Below, piece after piece: positions 26,426 through 35,658 of a stretch of 64,000 bases of DNA (its first letter is position 1; each line of letters opens with the position of its first letter). The position numbers and the translations under genes were made by a program. Under the pieces are notes generated by a model. That model saw only the letters and a list, made by a program, of their open reading frames with translations, had not been told where the DNA came from and did no database searches. Source of the stretch: Oceanobacter sp045430275 (GTDB lineage: Bacteria > Pseudomonadota > Gammaproteobacteria > Pseudomonadales > Oceanobacteraceae); the NCBI GenBank assembly GCA_045430275.1, contig JAILXU010000012.1, forward strand, positions 62,001 to 126,000, read 5' to 3'.

Positions 26426-28759
26426 CTAGCGCTTTTTGGCCTTGGCAAAGGCCGCGGCCATTGCTCCCTGGGCTGCATTGCCGCTGCCAAAGGAGGTTTT
26501 TGGCTTGCCCGATGCTCGTGGCTGGCCGGAGCGGCGCTGCTCAGCGCGTTCGGGTTTTTCCGCGGCTTTGTCATTGGCGTCATCACTCAAGCGCATGGAC
26601 AGTCCGATTCGCTTGCGCGTAACGTCCACCGCCATGACCTTGACCTTGACGATGTCCCCGGCTTTCACCACCTCCCTCGGATCTTTGACGAAACGATCTG
26701 ACAAGGCAGAAATGTGCACTAGCCCGTCCTGATGCACCCCAAGATCCACAAAAGCTCCAAAAGCGGCTACGTTGGTGATCACTCCTTCCAGTACCATATT
26801 GAGCTGCAAGTCACTGATCGATTCCACTCCTTCCTGAAACTCGGCAAAGCGAAATTCCGGGCGCGGGTCACGGCCGGGTTTTTCCAACTCAGACACGATG
26901 TCTTTTACCGTCAGCAAACCGGCCTGATCGGTCACAAACTGCTCGGCATTCACGGCTTTCAGGGCATCCCGATTGCTGATCAGGCTGGCGACGTCCTGCT
27001 GTAACTGTTGCGCGATTCGGGTGACAACTGGATAGGATTCCGGGTGGACAGCAGATGCATCCAAAGGATTGCTGCCATTCATAATGCGCAGGAAACCTGC
27101 CGCCTGTTCAAACGTTTTCGCTCCCAGGCGCGGCACCTTGAGCAGCGCTTTACGACTGTCAAAAGCACCGTTTTCATCACGGAAGTTGACGATGTTATTG
27201 GCCAGAGTCTGATTCAGACCAGAAATTCGACTGAGTAACGGTGCAGAAGCGGTATTCAAATCCACGCCCACCGAGTTCACACAGTCTTCCACCACCGCAT
27301 CCAGCGAGCGCGCCAGTTGCGCCTGGTTCACATCGTGCTGGTATTGGCCGACACCGATGGATTTCGGTTCAATTTTCACCAGCTCGGCTAATGGATCTTG
27401 CAAGCGACGGGCAATGGATACAGCCCCCCGAATGGTCACATCCAGATCAGGAAATTCTTTGGACGCCAGTTCAGACGCAGAGTACACCGACGCACCGGCT
27501 TCATTTACCATGATTTTCTGAACGTTCCCGCCACCGGCATTCACCTTTTTGAGCATATCGCCAACAAAGGTGTCGGTCTCTCTGCTTCCCGTGCCATTGC
27601 CAATGGCAATCAGTTCCACCTGATGTCGGGCAATCAAGGTCATCAGCACAGATTCTGATTCGGCCAGGCGACGCTGTGGCGGAGTCGGATAAATTGTAGT
27701 GTGATCGACCACCTTGCCAGTTTTATCCACTACAGCCACCTTAACACCCGTGCGCAAGCCCGGATCAAGGCCAAGTGTGACGCGTGGCCCAGCCGGAGCG
27801 GCCAACAACAAATCCTTGAGGTTTTCGGCGAACACCTGAATCGCCTGTTCTTCCGACTGCTCCCGCAATCGCCCGACCAGTTCGGTTTCCAGATGCGTCA
27901 GTAACTTGATACGCCAGGTCCACTTCACCACTTCCGCCAACCAGCGATCGGCGGGCCGCTGGCGATTTTCAATACCCACATGGCTCGCAATCATGCCTTC
28001 GCACGGACTCGGAGTCAGCTTGTCTGACGGATCGCCCGTGACCAAACCAAAAGACAACATCCCTTCATTACGGCCTCGTAAAATAGCCAGCGCCCGATGC
28101 CCTGGCATTTTGGAGAGCGGCTCATCGTGTTCGAAATAATCTGAAAACTTGTTTCCTTCTGACTCTTTCCCAGCCACAACACGTACAGACAGGCTGGCTT
28201 CCTGACGCAAGAATTGTCGTAACTTCGACAGCAGGTTGGCATCTTCCGCAAAGCGTTCCATCAGGATAAATTTGGCACCATCCAGCGCCGCTTTGGTGTC
28301 TGCAATACCGGCATCGCTATTCATAAACTCGGCAGCGATCACATCCGGGGTCAGCTCAGGGTCTGCCAGCAAGCGCTCGGCCAATGGTACCAGACCGGCT
28401 TCAATGGCCATCTGCCCTTTGGTACGGCGTTTGGGTTTGAATGGCAGGTACAAATCTTCAAGGCGGGTTTTATTATCCGCCTGCTCAATATTGCGTTGCA
28501 GCTCGGGACTCAACTTGCCCTGTTCACCGATGCTTTTCAAAATGGTGTCACGGCGCTCGCTCAACTCACGCAGATAACGCAGGCGTTCTTCCAGTTGACG
28601 CAACTGGCTGTCATCCAGAGCGCCCGTTACTTCTTTTCGATAACGAGAAATAAAGGGCACCGTCGCCCCACCGTCCAGTAATTCAACGGCAGCGGTGACT
28701 TGTGGCAGGCGGATATTCAGTTCTTCAGCAATTCGGTGTCCAATGGATTCTGGCAACAT
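26426..28759 (-). CDS. tex: Tex transcription accessory protein
   Basis: A 777-residue RNA-binding protein: N-terminal helical region (RLPQVTAAVELLDGGATVPFISRYRKEVTGALDD), YqgF-like RNase H fold (LGLDPGLRTGVKVAVVD), helix-hairpin-helix pair (SAPLLSRISGLNQTLANNIVNFRDENG) and C-terminal S1 domain (VLEGVITNVAAFGAFVDLGVHQDGLVHISALS), then a Lys/Arg-rich tail. Length and order match Tex. The start at 28759 (MLPESIGHRI) fits homologues better than the upstream in-frame codon. Tex is thought to influence transcription or RNA turnover and virulence gene expression in pathogens. Confidence 0.95.
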   Translation of the reverse strand: MLPESIGHRIAEELNIRLPQVTAAVELLDGGATVPFISRYRKEVTGALDDSQLRQLEERLRYLRELSERRDTILKSIGEQGKLSPELQRNIEQADNKTRLEDLYLPFKPKRRTKGQMAIEAGLVPLAERLLADPELTPDVIAAEFMNSDAGIADTKAALDGAKFILMERFAEDANLLSKLRQFLRQEASLSVRVVAGKESEGNKFSDYFEHDEPLSKMPGHRALAILRGRNEGMLSFGLVTGDPSDKLTPSPCEGMIASHVGIENRQRPADRWLAEVVKWTWRIKLLTHLETELVGRLREQSEEQAIQVFAENLKDLLLAAPAGPRVTLGLDPGLRTGVKVAVVDKTGKVVDHTTIYPTPPQRRLAESESVLMTLIARHQVELIAIGNGTGSRETDTFVGDMLKKVNAGGGNVQKIMVNEAGASVYSASELASKEFPDLDVTIRGAVSIARRLQDPLAELVKIEPKSIGVGQYQHDVNQAQLARSLDAVVEDCVNSVGVDLNTASAPLLSRISGLNQTLANNIVNFRDENGAFDSRKALLKVPRLGAKTFEQAAGFLRIMNGSNPLDASAVHPESYPVVTRIAQQLQQDVASLISNRDALKAVNAEQFVTDQAGLLTVKDIVSELEKPGRDPRPEFRFAEFQEGVESISDLQLNMVLEGVITNVAAFGAFVDLGVHQDGLVHISALSDRFVKDPREVVKAGDIVKVKVMAVDVTRKRIGLSMRLSDDANDKAAEKPERAEQRRSGQPRASGKPKTSFGSGNAAQGAMAAAFAKAKKR

Positions 28760-29171
28760 AATGGATCGGTATCTGGTTAAAAAAACAGTAGTCAGTATAG
28801 CGACAGAGATCACTCGCTGACGATGAAAAACATCTCAATCCAGCACAGCTTCCCTCTCACTCCGTGTAAGCACGTTACCTTTTGTAAGCATTTGTAGTAA
28901 CTCCGTCAGGTGTTGAGGCAAGTCATGCAGCTCCCAGCCCTCGAAGCGGAAGATAATTGTCAGGCAATGAAAACGATGCTTTTGATCATGCGTTGCAAAT
29001 TGCAAAAACAAGACTCTGCAATGTGTCTGTTTTCTCAAAATGCAACGCGACCCGTCGCTGAAAGCGACAAATAAGGGATTTAATATGGATCATTGCATGC
29101 TTTTCGACTGGCACGCTTAATGCTTTATATCACTAACTCAAAACACTGGATTGTTTCTAAGGGGGATGATT
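28760..29171. other. Gene-poor gap between tex and the LruC gene
   Basis: About 410 bases between divergent genes. The right part is AT-rich and should hold the promoter of the LruC-domain gene. A TTG-started minus-strand frame at 28835-29038 encodes 67 residues ending FEGWELHDLPQHLTELLQMLTKGNVLTRSEREAVLD without a clear ribosome site; its tail looks protein-like, so a small gene or a decayed remnant is possible but unproven. Nothing else is recognisable. Confidence 0.35.
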
Positions 29172-31277
29172 GTGAAACACACTAAATTAGCGGTTGCCAT
29201 CCTGGCAGCCGGACTGGCCAGTCAGGTCAACGCCGCCGCATTCGAGGAATGTCCAACAAAGGCATTCCTGGTTCAGGGAACCTCCTCCACAACGTTTGGT
29301 GTCAACCTGGCGACGGGTTCTTATGAAGATTTGCCCGAAAATAATATTCCCAGACAAATCATTGCGGGTGGTGGCAAAGCCAATGCCGTTGGCTATAACT
29401 TCCATGACGACCATATCTATGGCTGGACTTATGCTGCTAACAGCATTTTCAAGATGGGTAGCAACTTTGTTGCTGAGGCCATCCCCAGAGAAAGCCTGAT
29501 CAATAACAGCTTGCTGAAAACCAGCTTTTACATTGGCGATGTGGCTGTTAATGAAAATGCCTACTACATGTACAAAGGTGGCAGTTCCCACGGGTTGTTC
29601 CGTATCGGTTTGGACCCTGAGGCAGACGACTACCTGGTTGTCAGCCGCATTATCAACGGCAGTTCACTGAACTATGCAATTTTTGACTTTGCCTTTCACC
29701 CAGACAATGGCTTCCTGTATTCCGTTGACCGAAACGGTCGTCTGATCAAGATCAATGCCGCCGATGGCAGCTCGGAAGTACTCAGCAATGTTGGCCAGAC
29801 CGGCACCTTTGGTGCGGTGTATTTTGATGTACATGGCAATCTGTATCTCAGCCGTAATCAGGACGGGTACGTCTTCCGGGTTGATGTCAGCAGCGATACC
29901 CCAACAGCAGAATTCTTCGCCTTTGGCCCCTCTTCGGGCAACAACGACGGAGCACGCTGCGCCAAGGCAGATATCTTGCCAGGCAACCAGGAGGAACTCC
30001 CTGACTTCGGTGATGCCCCTGACAGCTATGGCACATCCATTGGAAATAATGGTGCTCGCCATGAAAAAAATGAAGGCATGACACTGGGGAATCTGGGTGA
30101 AAATGACGGTGTCCAACTGATCACAGGTGCTGCAACCGGCGAGGGTACTCTGGTTCAGGTGAACGCCCAGGGTGGCGGCTCACTCAATGGCTGGGTTGAC
30201 TGGGATCATAACGGTACTTTTGATGCTGACGAACAGGTCATCACCGACAAGGTGATGAATGAAGGCACCAACCGCCTGATTATTGAAGTACCGGAAGATG
30301 CCATCGCTGGCGACACCTGGGGCCGGTTCCGTTATTCCTCTCAGGAAGGCATTGGGCCGAATGCGGGCGCACCTGATGGCGAAGTAGAAGACTACGCCAT
30401 CACCGTGACGGAATCCGGTGTTGGTGTCATCACCTATCCCGGTGAAGGCAGCTTTGTCAGCCTGGCTTATGAAGATAACTGGCCTTACCAGGGTGACTAC
30501 GACATGAATGATGTCGTGGTGTCATTCCAGACCAAAAAATACGTTGATTCATCCAACAACGCAGTTCGTTATGTGATGAGCGGCAAACTGTTGGCCGTTG
30601 GCGCTTCCTACCACAGTGGTTTTGCAGTACAGCTGGATGGTATCGCCACCAATAACATTGATGCAGACCGTGTCTATCTGAAAGTGAATGGTGAAGTCAC
30701 GACTGACGAGCCATTGGAATCCAATGCACCAACAGATGACGCCGTACTGATCATTTCCAATGATTTATGGGAAGAAGTTAACGCCGATCAGGGCTGCTCC
30801 TACTTCCGCACCGAAGATGGCTGTGACAGCGAGCAGGAATTCCGGTTCGAGTTGAGTGTGTCTCTGGTCAACGGCGCACCAGTAGCAAATGCGCCAACGG
30901 ATATTTTAAATCCGTTTATTTACGCAACACCAGGTAAGTATCATGGTGATGGTTTATCGGTAAATGGACAGGAACATCCTGGACGTTCTCTTGAAATTCA
31001 CCTCAAAAACAAGCCGGTGTCTGCGCAATTCAACACCAGCTTTTTTGGGCTGGCAGATGATAATTCCGACCCGGATAATAACCTGACCTTCCTGACCGGC
31101 AACAATATGCCCTGGGCTCTTGAGCTGCCAACTTTATGGTCACACCCAAAAGAAAAGACAGACATAATAAATGCCTATCCAGATTTTAGATCATTCGTTG
31201 AATCTCAAGGCAGCAATGGCAAAACGTGGTACCTGCACCAGAACGCTAACAGCAACCGCGTTATTCAGAATGACTAA
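29172..31277 (+). CDS. Secreted GEVED/LruC-domain protein
   Basis: A 701-residue exported protein. It has a signal peptide (KHTKLAVAILAAGLASQVNA), a propeller-like N-terminal region (~25-270) with repeated LY/LF-x-DR motifs, a GEVED module starting at DFGDAPDSYGT (~278) and ending at GEVEDY (~403-408), and a C-terminal LruC domain (~415-701) with YEDNWPYQGDYDMNDVVVSF and a DxDxDN-type acidic site. The start is placed at GTG 29172: AAGGGGG (29159-29165) is six bases upstream, whereas ATG 29166 directly abuts it. The small lipoprotein gene follows 14 bases later, likely an operon. Role unknown; surface adhesion or ion binding is a guess. Confidence 0.8.
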   Translation: MKHTKLAVAILAAGLASQVNAAAFEECPTKAFLVQGTSSTTFGVNLATGSYEDLPENNIPRQIIAGGGKANAVGYNFHDDHIYGWTYAANSIFKMGSNFVAEAIPRESLINNSLLKTSFYIGDVAVNENAYYMYKGGSSHGLFRIGLDPEADDYLVVSRIINGSSLNYAIFDFAFHPDNGFLYSVDRNGRLIKINAADGSSEVLSNVGQTGTFGAVYFDVHGNLYLSRNQDGYVFRVDVSSDTPTAEFFAFGPSSGNNDGARCAKADILPGNQEELPDFGDAPDSYGTSIGNNGARHEKNEGMTLGNLGENDGVQLITGAATGEGTLVQVNAQGGGSLNGWVDWDHNGTFDADEQVITDKVMNEGTNRLIIEVPEDAIAGDTWGRFRYSSQEGIGPNAGAPDGEVEDYAITVTESGVGVITYPGEGSFVSLAYEDNWPYQGDYDMNDVVVSFQTKKYVDSSNNAVRYVMSGKLLAVGASYHSGFAVQLDGIATNNIDADRVYLKVNGEVTTDEPLESNAPTDDAVLIISNDLWEEVNADQGCSYFRTEDGCDSEQEFRFELSVSLVNGAPVANAPTDILNPFIYATPGKYHGDGLSVNGQEHPGRSLEIHLKNKPVSAQFNTSFFGLADDNSDPDNNLTFLTGNNMPWALELPTLWSHPKEKTDIINAYPDFRSFVESQGSNGKTWYLHQNANSNRVIQND

Positions 31278-31291
31278 GGGAGGAGATGATC

Positions 31292-31699
31292 ATGAAGACC
31301 TTACACACATGCTTATTGGTATCAACCACAATCCTGATGGTTGCTTGTGGCGGAACCAGTAACGATGATGACGCCAAGTCCAGCGCAGATCTGAAAGTCG
31401 ATCCAAATTTTGAATTAAAATCGACCGGATTATTAAAATTAGATGTGGATTTAGCTTCCTTAGCGAACGAAAGAGCGTACCTTTATGTATGCCAGAGAAA
31501 AGACACCACCACGCTGAATTATGACCGTTGTCTGGTAAAAACCCCGATTTCACAAGGTCAGTATGATGGTACATTCACACTTGGGAATGATACTGAAACT
31601 CTGGGCCTGGAAGTTTGGACATACAATCCAGATGACGAACCGGTTCAATACAGCTGGGCAAGATCCAAAGACGGCATGAGCTGGAACGTCAGTTCATAA
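31292..31699 (+). CDS. Small lipoprotein partner of the LruC protein
   Basis: A 135-residue lipoprotein with lipobox LMVAC (Cys19) and then an Asp/Ser-rich linker. The mature part is predicted beta-rich (LLKLDVDLASLANERAYLYVCQR, YDGTFTLGNDTETLGLEVWTYN) with two Cys that could form a disulfide. Start at ATG 31292 with GGAGGAG seven bases upstream; ATG 31286 abuts that site. Close spacing to the LruC gene suggests a shared function. Genes for LruC proteins are often followed by such small lipoproteins in marine gammaproteobacteria, which I recall only loosely. Function unknown. Confidence 0.65.
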   Translation: MKTLHTCLLVSTTILMVACGGTSNDDDAKSSADLKVDPNFELKSTGLLKLDVDLASLANERAYLYVCQRKDTTTLNYDRCLVKTPISQGQYDGTFTLGNDTETLGLEVWTYNPDDEPVQYSWARSKDGMSWNVSS

Positions 31700-31802
31700 T
31701 CAGCTCATAAAGAGTCACTCCAAAACCGGAATGAAGCGAGAGATTGCAGGATGTAATACGGCTTTATTCTGATTTAACCAGCCACAGCACCCTGACGGCT
31801 GA

Positions 31803-31847
31803 CCATAAAAAACCGCGAATCCGAAAGGAAACGCGGTTTTTTTATGG
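31803..31847. terminator. Bidirectional intrinsic terminator
   Basis: A nearly perfect ~15-bp stem: CCATAAAAAACCGCG pairs with CGCGGTTTTTTTATGG. The A/T arms give a U-tract in both directions, so it can end both the lipoprotein transcript and the converging pckA transcript. Confidence 0.9.
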
Positions 31848-31897
31848 GTACTGATATGGCTGTGCGACTGACTGGGTCAGAAGCACAGCGGTTGATA

Positions 31898-33439
31898 TCA
31901 GTCGTCCAGCTTTGGAGCAACAGCCATAATGGCATCAGAAACGTCGTACTTCTTGAAGTTATCGACGAACTGGGCAGCCAAGCCCTTGGCAGCGTCAGCC
32001 CATGCAGCTTCGTCACCCCAGGCTGCGATTGGATTCAGCAGCTTGGTTTCAACGCCATCAACACTGACTGGAACGTTCAGACCAAAGACTGGCAGAGTTT
32101 CCGTTTCAGCGTTGCGCAGAGCGCCAGTCTGAATCGCGCTAATCACAGCACGCGTGGTTGGAATCGAGAAACGCTCACCGCCAGCGCCGTTGGCACCACC
32201 AGTCCAACCGGTATTCACCAGGTAAACCTGAGAATCAAACTCGGTTACACGCTTCATCAGCAACTCAGCGTATTCACCTGCTGGGCGTGGGAAGAATGGC
32301 GCACCGAAACAAGTCGAGAAGGTAGAACGCAGACCTTTAACGCCACCCATTTCGGTAGAGCCAACCAGTGCGGTGTAACCGCTCAGGAAGTGGTAAGCAG
32401 CCTGTTCCTTGGTCAGAATAGACACAGGAGGCAGAACACCGGTCATATCACAGGTCAGGAAGATAACGGCTTTAGGCTCGCCACCCTTGTTTTCCAGAAC
32501 GCGTTTTTCAACGTGCTCCAACGGGTACGCACAACGACCATTCTCGGTCAGGCTGGTATCGCTGTAATCGGCCTGGCGAGTGGTTTCGTCGATCATGACG
32601 TTTTCAACGATGGCACCGAACTTGATCGCATCCCAAATGATTGGCTCATTTTTCTGGGACAAATCGATGGTCTTGGCGTAACAGCCACCTTCAATGTTGA
32701 AGACAGTGCCCTTGCCCCAACCGTGCTCGTCATCACCGATCAGGTAACGCTCAGGATCAGCAGACAGCGTGGTTTTGCCCGTACCGGACAAACCGAAGAA
32801 CAAGCAAGTATCGCCATCTTCACCCACGTTGGCAGAACAGTGCATTGGCAACACGTCTTTTTCTGGCAGCAGGAAGTTCTGCACACCAAACATGGCTTTC
32901 TTCATTTCACCAGCGTAGCGCATGCCCGCCAGCAGTACTTTGCGCTGAGCGAAGTTGACGATGACACAACCATCAGAGTTCGTACCGTCACGCTCGGGTA
33001 CACACTCAAAGTTGGCAACGTTCAAAATCTGCCACTCGCCTTTATCAGCCGGGTTATAGGCTTCAGGACGAATAAACAGATTACGACCAAACAGATTCTG
33101 CCAAGCAGTCTGAGTGGTCATTTTCACTGGCAAGTAATGCTGGGAGTCGGAGCCGACGTGTACATGAGACACAAAGCTATCCTGCTGCGCCAGGAACTCT
33201 TCTACGCGATCCCACAGAGCATCAAACTTCGCTGCACTGAATGGACGGTTGATGTTGTTCCAGTCGATGGCATCCTTGCTGCTTGGTTCTTCAACAATGT
33301 ACTTGTCCATTGGAGAACGGCCTGTGCGTGTGCCGGTTTTAACAACCAGCGCACCATTATCCTGGAGCTGGCCTTCGCCACGCTCCAATGCTTTTTCAAC
33401 CAGGAATGGCGTAGATAAATCCGTGTATACAGTGGTCAT
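31898..33439 (-). CDS. pckA: Phosphoenolpyruvate carboxykinase (ATP)
   Basis: A 513-residue gluconeogenic enzyme converting oxaloacetate and ATP to PEP. Hallmarks are TGTRTGRSPMDKYIVEEPSS, the kinase loop FFGLSGTGKTTLSADPERYLIGDDEHGWG, and ARHHYPLxx-like metal site region (KKAMFGVQNFLLPEKDVLPMHCSANVG). Length is near the family's ~520-540. Start at ATG 33439 (MTTVYTDLST); the upstream extension lacks conservation. Together with the malic enzyme downstream it supports growth on organic acids, consistent with phenylacetate use. Confidence 0.96.
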   Translation of the reverse strand: MTTVYTDLSTPFLVEKALERGEGQLQDNGALVVKTGTRTGRSPMDKYIVEEPSSKDAIDWNNINRPFSAAKFDALWDRVEEFLAQQDSFVSHVHVGSDSQHYLPVKMTTQTAWQNLFGRNLFIRPEAYNPADKGEWQILNVANFECVPERDGTNSDGCVIVNFAQRKVLLAGMRYAGEMKKAMFGVQNFLLPEKDVLPMHCSANVGEDGDTCLFFGLSGTGKTTLSADPERYLIGDDEHGWGKGTVFNIEGGCYAKTIDLSQKNEPIIWDAIKFGAIVENVMIDETTRQADYSDTSLTENGRCAYPLEHVEKRVLENKGGEPKAVIFLTCDMTGVLPPVSILTKEQAAYHFLSGYTALVGSTEMGGVKGLRSTFSTCFGAPFFPRPAGEYAELLMKRVTEFDSQVYLVNTGWTGGANGAGGERFSIPTTRAVISAIQTGALRNAETETLPVFGLNVPVSVDGVETKLLNPIAAWGDEAAWADAAKGLAAQFVDNFKKYDVSDAIMAVAPKLDD

Positions 33440-33636
33440 ATCGATGCCCGGGTGGGTCCTCGCAGTTACGGTTGGCCACAAAGAGTGTGGCGGCTACCAA
33501 ATCGTTCGTACATTCGTCGCTATAAAACGGACGAGGTTCTAAATCTGAGACCGGCGATTATGCCAGAAAATCGCGCCAGCGCTAAGCTGGCTCATCATTG
33601 TCGATCAGGGTTCTATTGATCTGTCTTCATATGACG

Positions 33637-33665
33637 TGTGAGATTACATGAGAATGGTTCTCACA
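33637..33665 (-). terminator. Hairpin after hslO
   Basis: TGTGAGA (33637-33643) pairs with TCTCACA (33659-33665); an alternative smaller hairpin TGAGAA-TGG-TTCTCA (33649-33663) lies inside. It begins seven bases past the hslO stop, on the side expected for its terminator, but there is only a short U-rich tail. The rest of the gap up to pckA (33440-33636) should contain the pckA promoter. Confidence 0.4.
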
Positions 33666-33672
33666 AGAAACC

Positions 33673-34530
33673 TTAGTGTAATTTTTGCTCCGCAAATAAT
33701 GCGTCCACATCAGTGCGGTCAAACGAATAATGCTGACCGCAAAAATCACAGTTAATGGAAATGCTGGGAGTCTCTGTCAGCATGTCATTCAGCTCATCCA
33801 GACCTAACTGCCGTAAGGCATTGGCCAGACGAGGTTTGGAGCAGGTGCAGTAAAATTTCAGCGCACTGGCAGGATACAAGCGCAGCGTCTCTTCATGATA
33901 CAAGCGATGCAACAGCGTCTCGGTATCCAGCGTGAGTAATTCCTGACCCTTGACCGTCGAAGCCAGATGCACAATGCGCTGCCAGTCCTCTGGTGAGTGG
34001 CTCGCCGCAGTGGTTTCTGGCATCCGCTGTAACATGAGTCCAGCAGCGGATTGCTCATCCGAGGCCAGCCAAAATCGGGTTGGCAATTGTTCGGATTGCT
34101 CGAAGTAGCTTTCCAGCGCCGACGCGATATTACCACCCTGAATGGCAACAATACCCTGATAACGCTGGCCCTGATCCGGTTCCAGCGTGATCACCAGTTG
34201 GCCGTCATCCAGAATCAGCTCTTTTTCCATCTGTTCGGTGTCATAACGAGCAATCGCCCGCAGTTGGCCCTGCTCATCCGTTTCTGCTTGCAGCAAAGAG
34301 ATATTGCCACTCAGGCGCACTTGCAAGGTCAGGCGACCCTTGAATTTCAGGCTGGCGCTCATCAGCGCCGTCGCCGCCATCAACTGTCCCAGAGGACGAG
34401 CGACAACGGATGGATAACGATGTCGATTCAGGACATCTTGAAAACTGTGATTCAAATGAGCAATTTCGCCACGAATAACGGTTTCATCAAATGAGAAACG
34501 TTGTAGCTGATCAGCACTGGTGTGCGTCAT
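33673..34530 (-). CDS. hslO: Redox-activated chaperone Hsp33
   Basis: A 285-residue redox-regulated holdase. The zinc/redox centre is CTC in FYCTCSKPRL and CDFC in INCDFCGQHY near the C-terminus, the CxC...CxxC pattern of Hsp33. Oxidative stress releases zinc and activates it. It lies 15 bases after hslR on the same strand, the same order as in E. coli (yrfG-hslR-hslO). Confidence 0.97.
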   Translation of the reverse strand: MTHTSADQLQRFSFDETVIRGEIAHLNHSFQDVLNRHRYPSVVARPLGQLMAATALMSASLKFKGRLTLQVRLSGNISLLQAETDEQGQLRAIARYDTEQMEKELILDDGQLVITLEPDQGQRYQGIVAIQGGNIASALESYFEQSEQLPTRFWLASDEQSAAGLMLQRMPETTAASHSPEDWQRIVHLASTVKGQELLTLDTETLLHRLYHEETLRLYPASALKFYCTCSKPRLANALRQLGLDELNDMLTETPSISINCDFCGQHYSFDRTDVDALFAEQKLH

Positions 34531-34545
34531 AGAAGAATGTACCTG

Positions 34546-34950
34546 TCAGTAATCCTGATGCTGTTCAAAACGGCGCATGTCGCGGCGTTCTTTCTTGTTC
34601 GGTTTGTGGTCGGGGGCCTGGGTCGCGGCACGCAAAATACGACGTTGCTCCGTCTGATCCATACGGCGCTTGATGCTTTCTGACGTTTCTTCGTACAACA
34701 AACGGGCCTCCGGAGCACCACGACGCTGGCCAGATACGGCTTTGACCACCACTTCACGGCTGTCAAAGCCCTGACGGATAGTCAGCTTGGCACCCACTTC
34801 AGCCGTTTTGCTGACCTTGCTGCGCTGACCGTTGTAATGCACCTTGCCGCCTTCAATGGCCGTTTTGGCCAGTGCCCGTGTTTTGAAAAACCGGGCGGCC
34901 CATAGCCATTTATCCAGGCGGACTTTGGTATCAGAAGAATGATCGCTCAC
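34546..34950 (-). CDS. hslR: Ribosome-associated heat shock protein Hsp15
   Basis: A 134-residue S4-domain RNA-binding protein (VRLDKWLWAARFFKTRALAKTAIEGGKVHYNGQRSKVSKTAEVGAKL) with a basic C-terminal tail. Hsp15 binds stalled 50S subunits carrying peptidyl-tRNA. Overlaps yrfG by 4 bases (ATGA) and is followed by hslO. Confidence 0.95.
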   Translation of the reverse strand: MSDHSSDTKVRLDKWLWAARFFKTRALAKTAIEGGKVHYNGQRSKVSKTAEVGAKLTIRQGFDSREVVVKAVSGQRRGAPEARLLYEETSESIKRRMDQTEQRRILRAATQAPDHKPNKKERRDMRRFEQHQDY

Positions 34951-35612
34951 GAATCTGGCTCGTTCAGTTCCTGAAAATGGTGAATACCGGGGAAGCGCCC
35001 GGAAACCACAGGAGGTTTCTGGCTGTCCGGGTGATAAATGGCCAACAAATGACGAATACCCCAGCGTTCAGCGGATTCTAGCACAGCCTCACTGTCATCA
35101 ATCAGCAAAGTGCGTTGTGGATCAAAGGGCTCATCGTGTTGCAAATGCTCCCAGAATGCCTGGCTTTCCTTCGGCTCCCGATAATCGTGAGAGCTGATGA
35201 CGCGATCCACCATTTTGTCCAGACCGGTGTGGGCAAACTTCAGATCAACGCTGTCACGATGGGCATTGGTCACGATCACGCGGCGCTTGCCCGCCCGTTT
35301 CAGCCCTTGCAGGAACTCGGGCACATCGGGACGAAAGCCAATCCGATCGGTAATGTCTTCCTTCAATTTGGCGATGGGCAAATCGGTCAACTCGCTCCAG
35401 TGATCCAGGCAATACCAGTTCAAGGTGCCTTTCAGGCCGACAAAACTCTTGTTCAGTTCAGCCAATGCGGCTTCACGGGAGACCCCGTGCTTGCGGGCAT
35501 AGGCCGTTGGCATATGCTGCATCCAGAAGTAGTTGTCGAAGTGCAAATCCAGCAAGGTGCCGTCCATGTCCAGCAGCACGGTATCAATTTCCTGCCAGTC
35601 CGGTAGGCTCAT
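34947..35612 (-). CDS. yrfG: HAD-family nucleotidase YrfG-like
   Basis: A 221-residue HAD phosphatase: motif I DMDGTLLDL, motif II in VIVTNAHRDS, motif III Lys in EPKESQAFW and motif IV LLIDDSEAVLESA. Gene order with hslR and hslO identifies it as YrfG, a GMP/IMP-preferring 5'-nucleotidase in E. coli. It is translationally coupled to hslR and divergent from nudE with 46 bases between them, again as in E. coli. Confidence 0.93.
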   Translation of the reverse strand: MSLPDWQEIDTVLLDMDGTLLDLHFDNYFWMQHMPTAYARKHGVSREAALAELNKSFVGLKGTLNWYCLDHWSELTDLPIAKLKEDITDRIGFRPDVPEFLQGLKRAGKRRVIVTNAHRDSVDLKFAHTGLDKMVDRVISSHDYREPKESQAFWEHLQHDEPFDPQRTLLIDDSEAVLESAERWGIRHLLAIYHPDSQKPPVVSGRFPGIHHFQELNEPDS

Positions 35613-35658
35613 ATGGCTATACTCTCTCGATTGATTGGCGTATTAAAGCAGGCTACGA

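Noticed and set aside
28835..29038. 67-residue minus-strand frame upstream of tex
   Set aside because: TTG start, no ribosome site and no recognised family. Its tail looks protein-like, so it is noted in the gap entry but not called as a gene.
33637..33652. TGTGA half resembling a CRP site upstream of pckA
   Set aside because: The second half does not match TCACA at the right spacing and it lies about 200 bases from the pckA start.
33649..33663. TGAGAAT-G-GTTCTCA, resembling a 7-1-7 Fur box
   Set aside because: It lies just past the hslO stop, far from any promoter of an iron gene, and is more simply part of a terminator-like hairpin.
34947..35612. HAD protein as phosphoglycolate phosphatase (gph)
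   Set aside because: Gene order with hslR-hslO and nudE fits YrfG, and the cap region is of the YrfG type.
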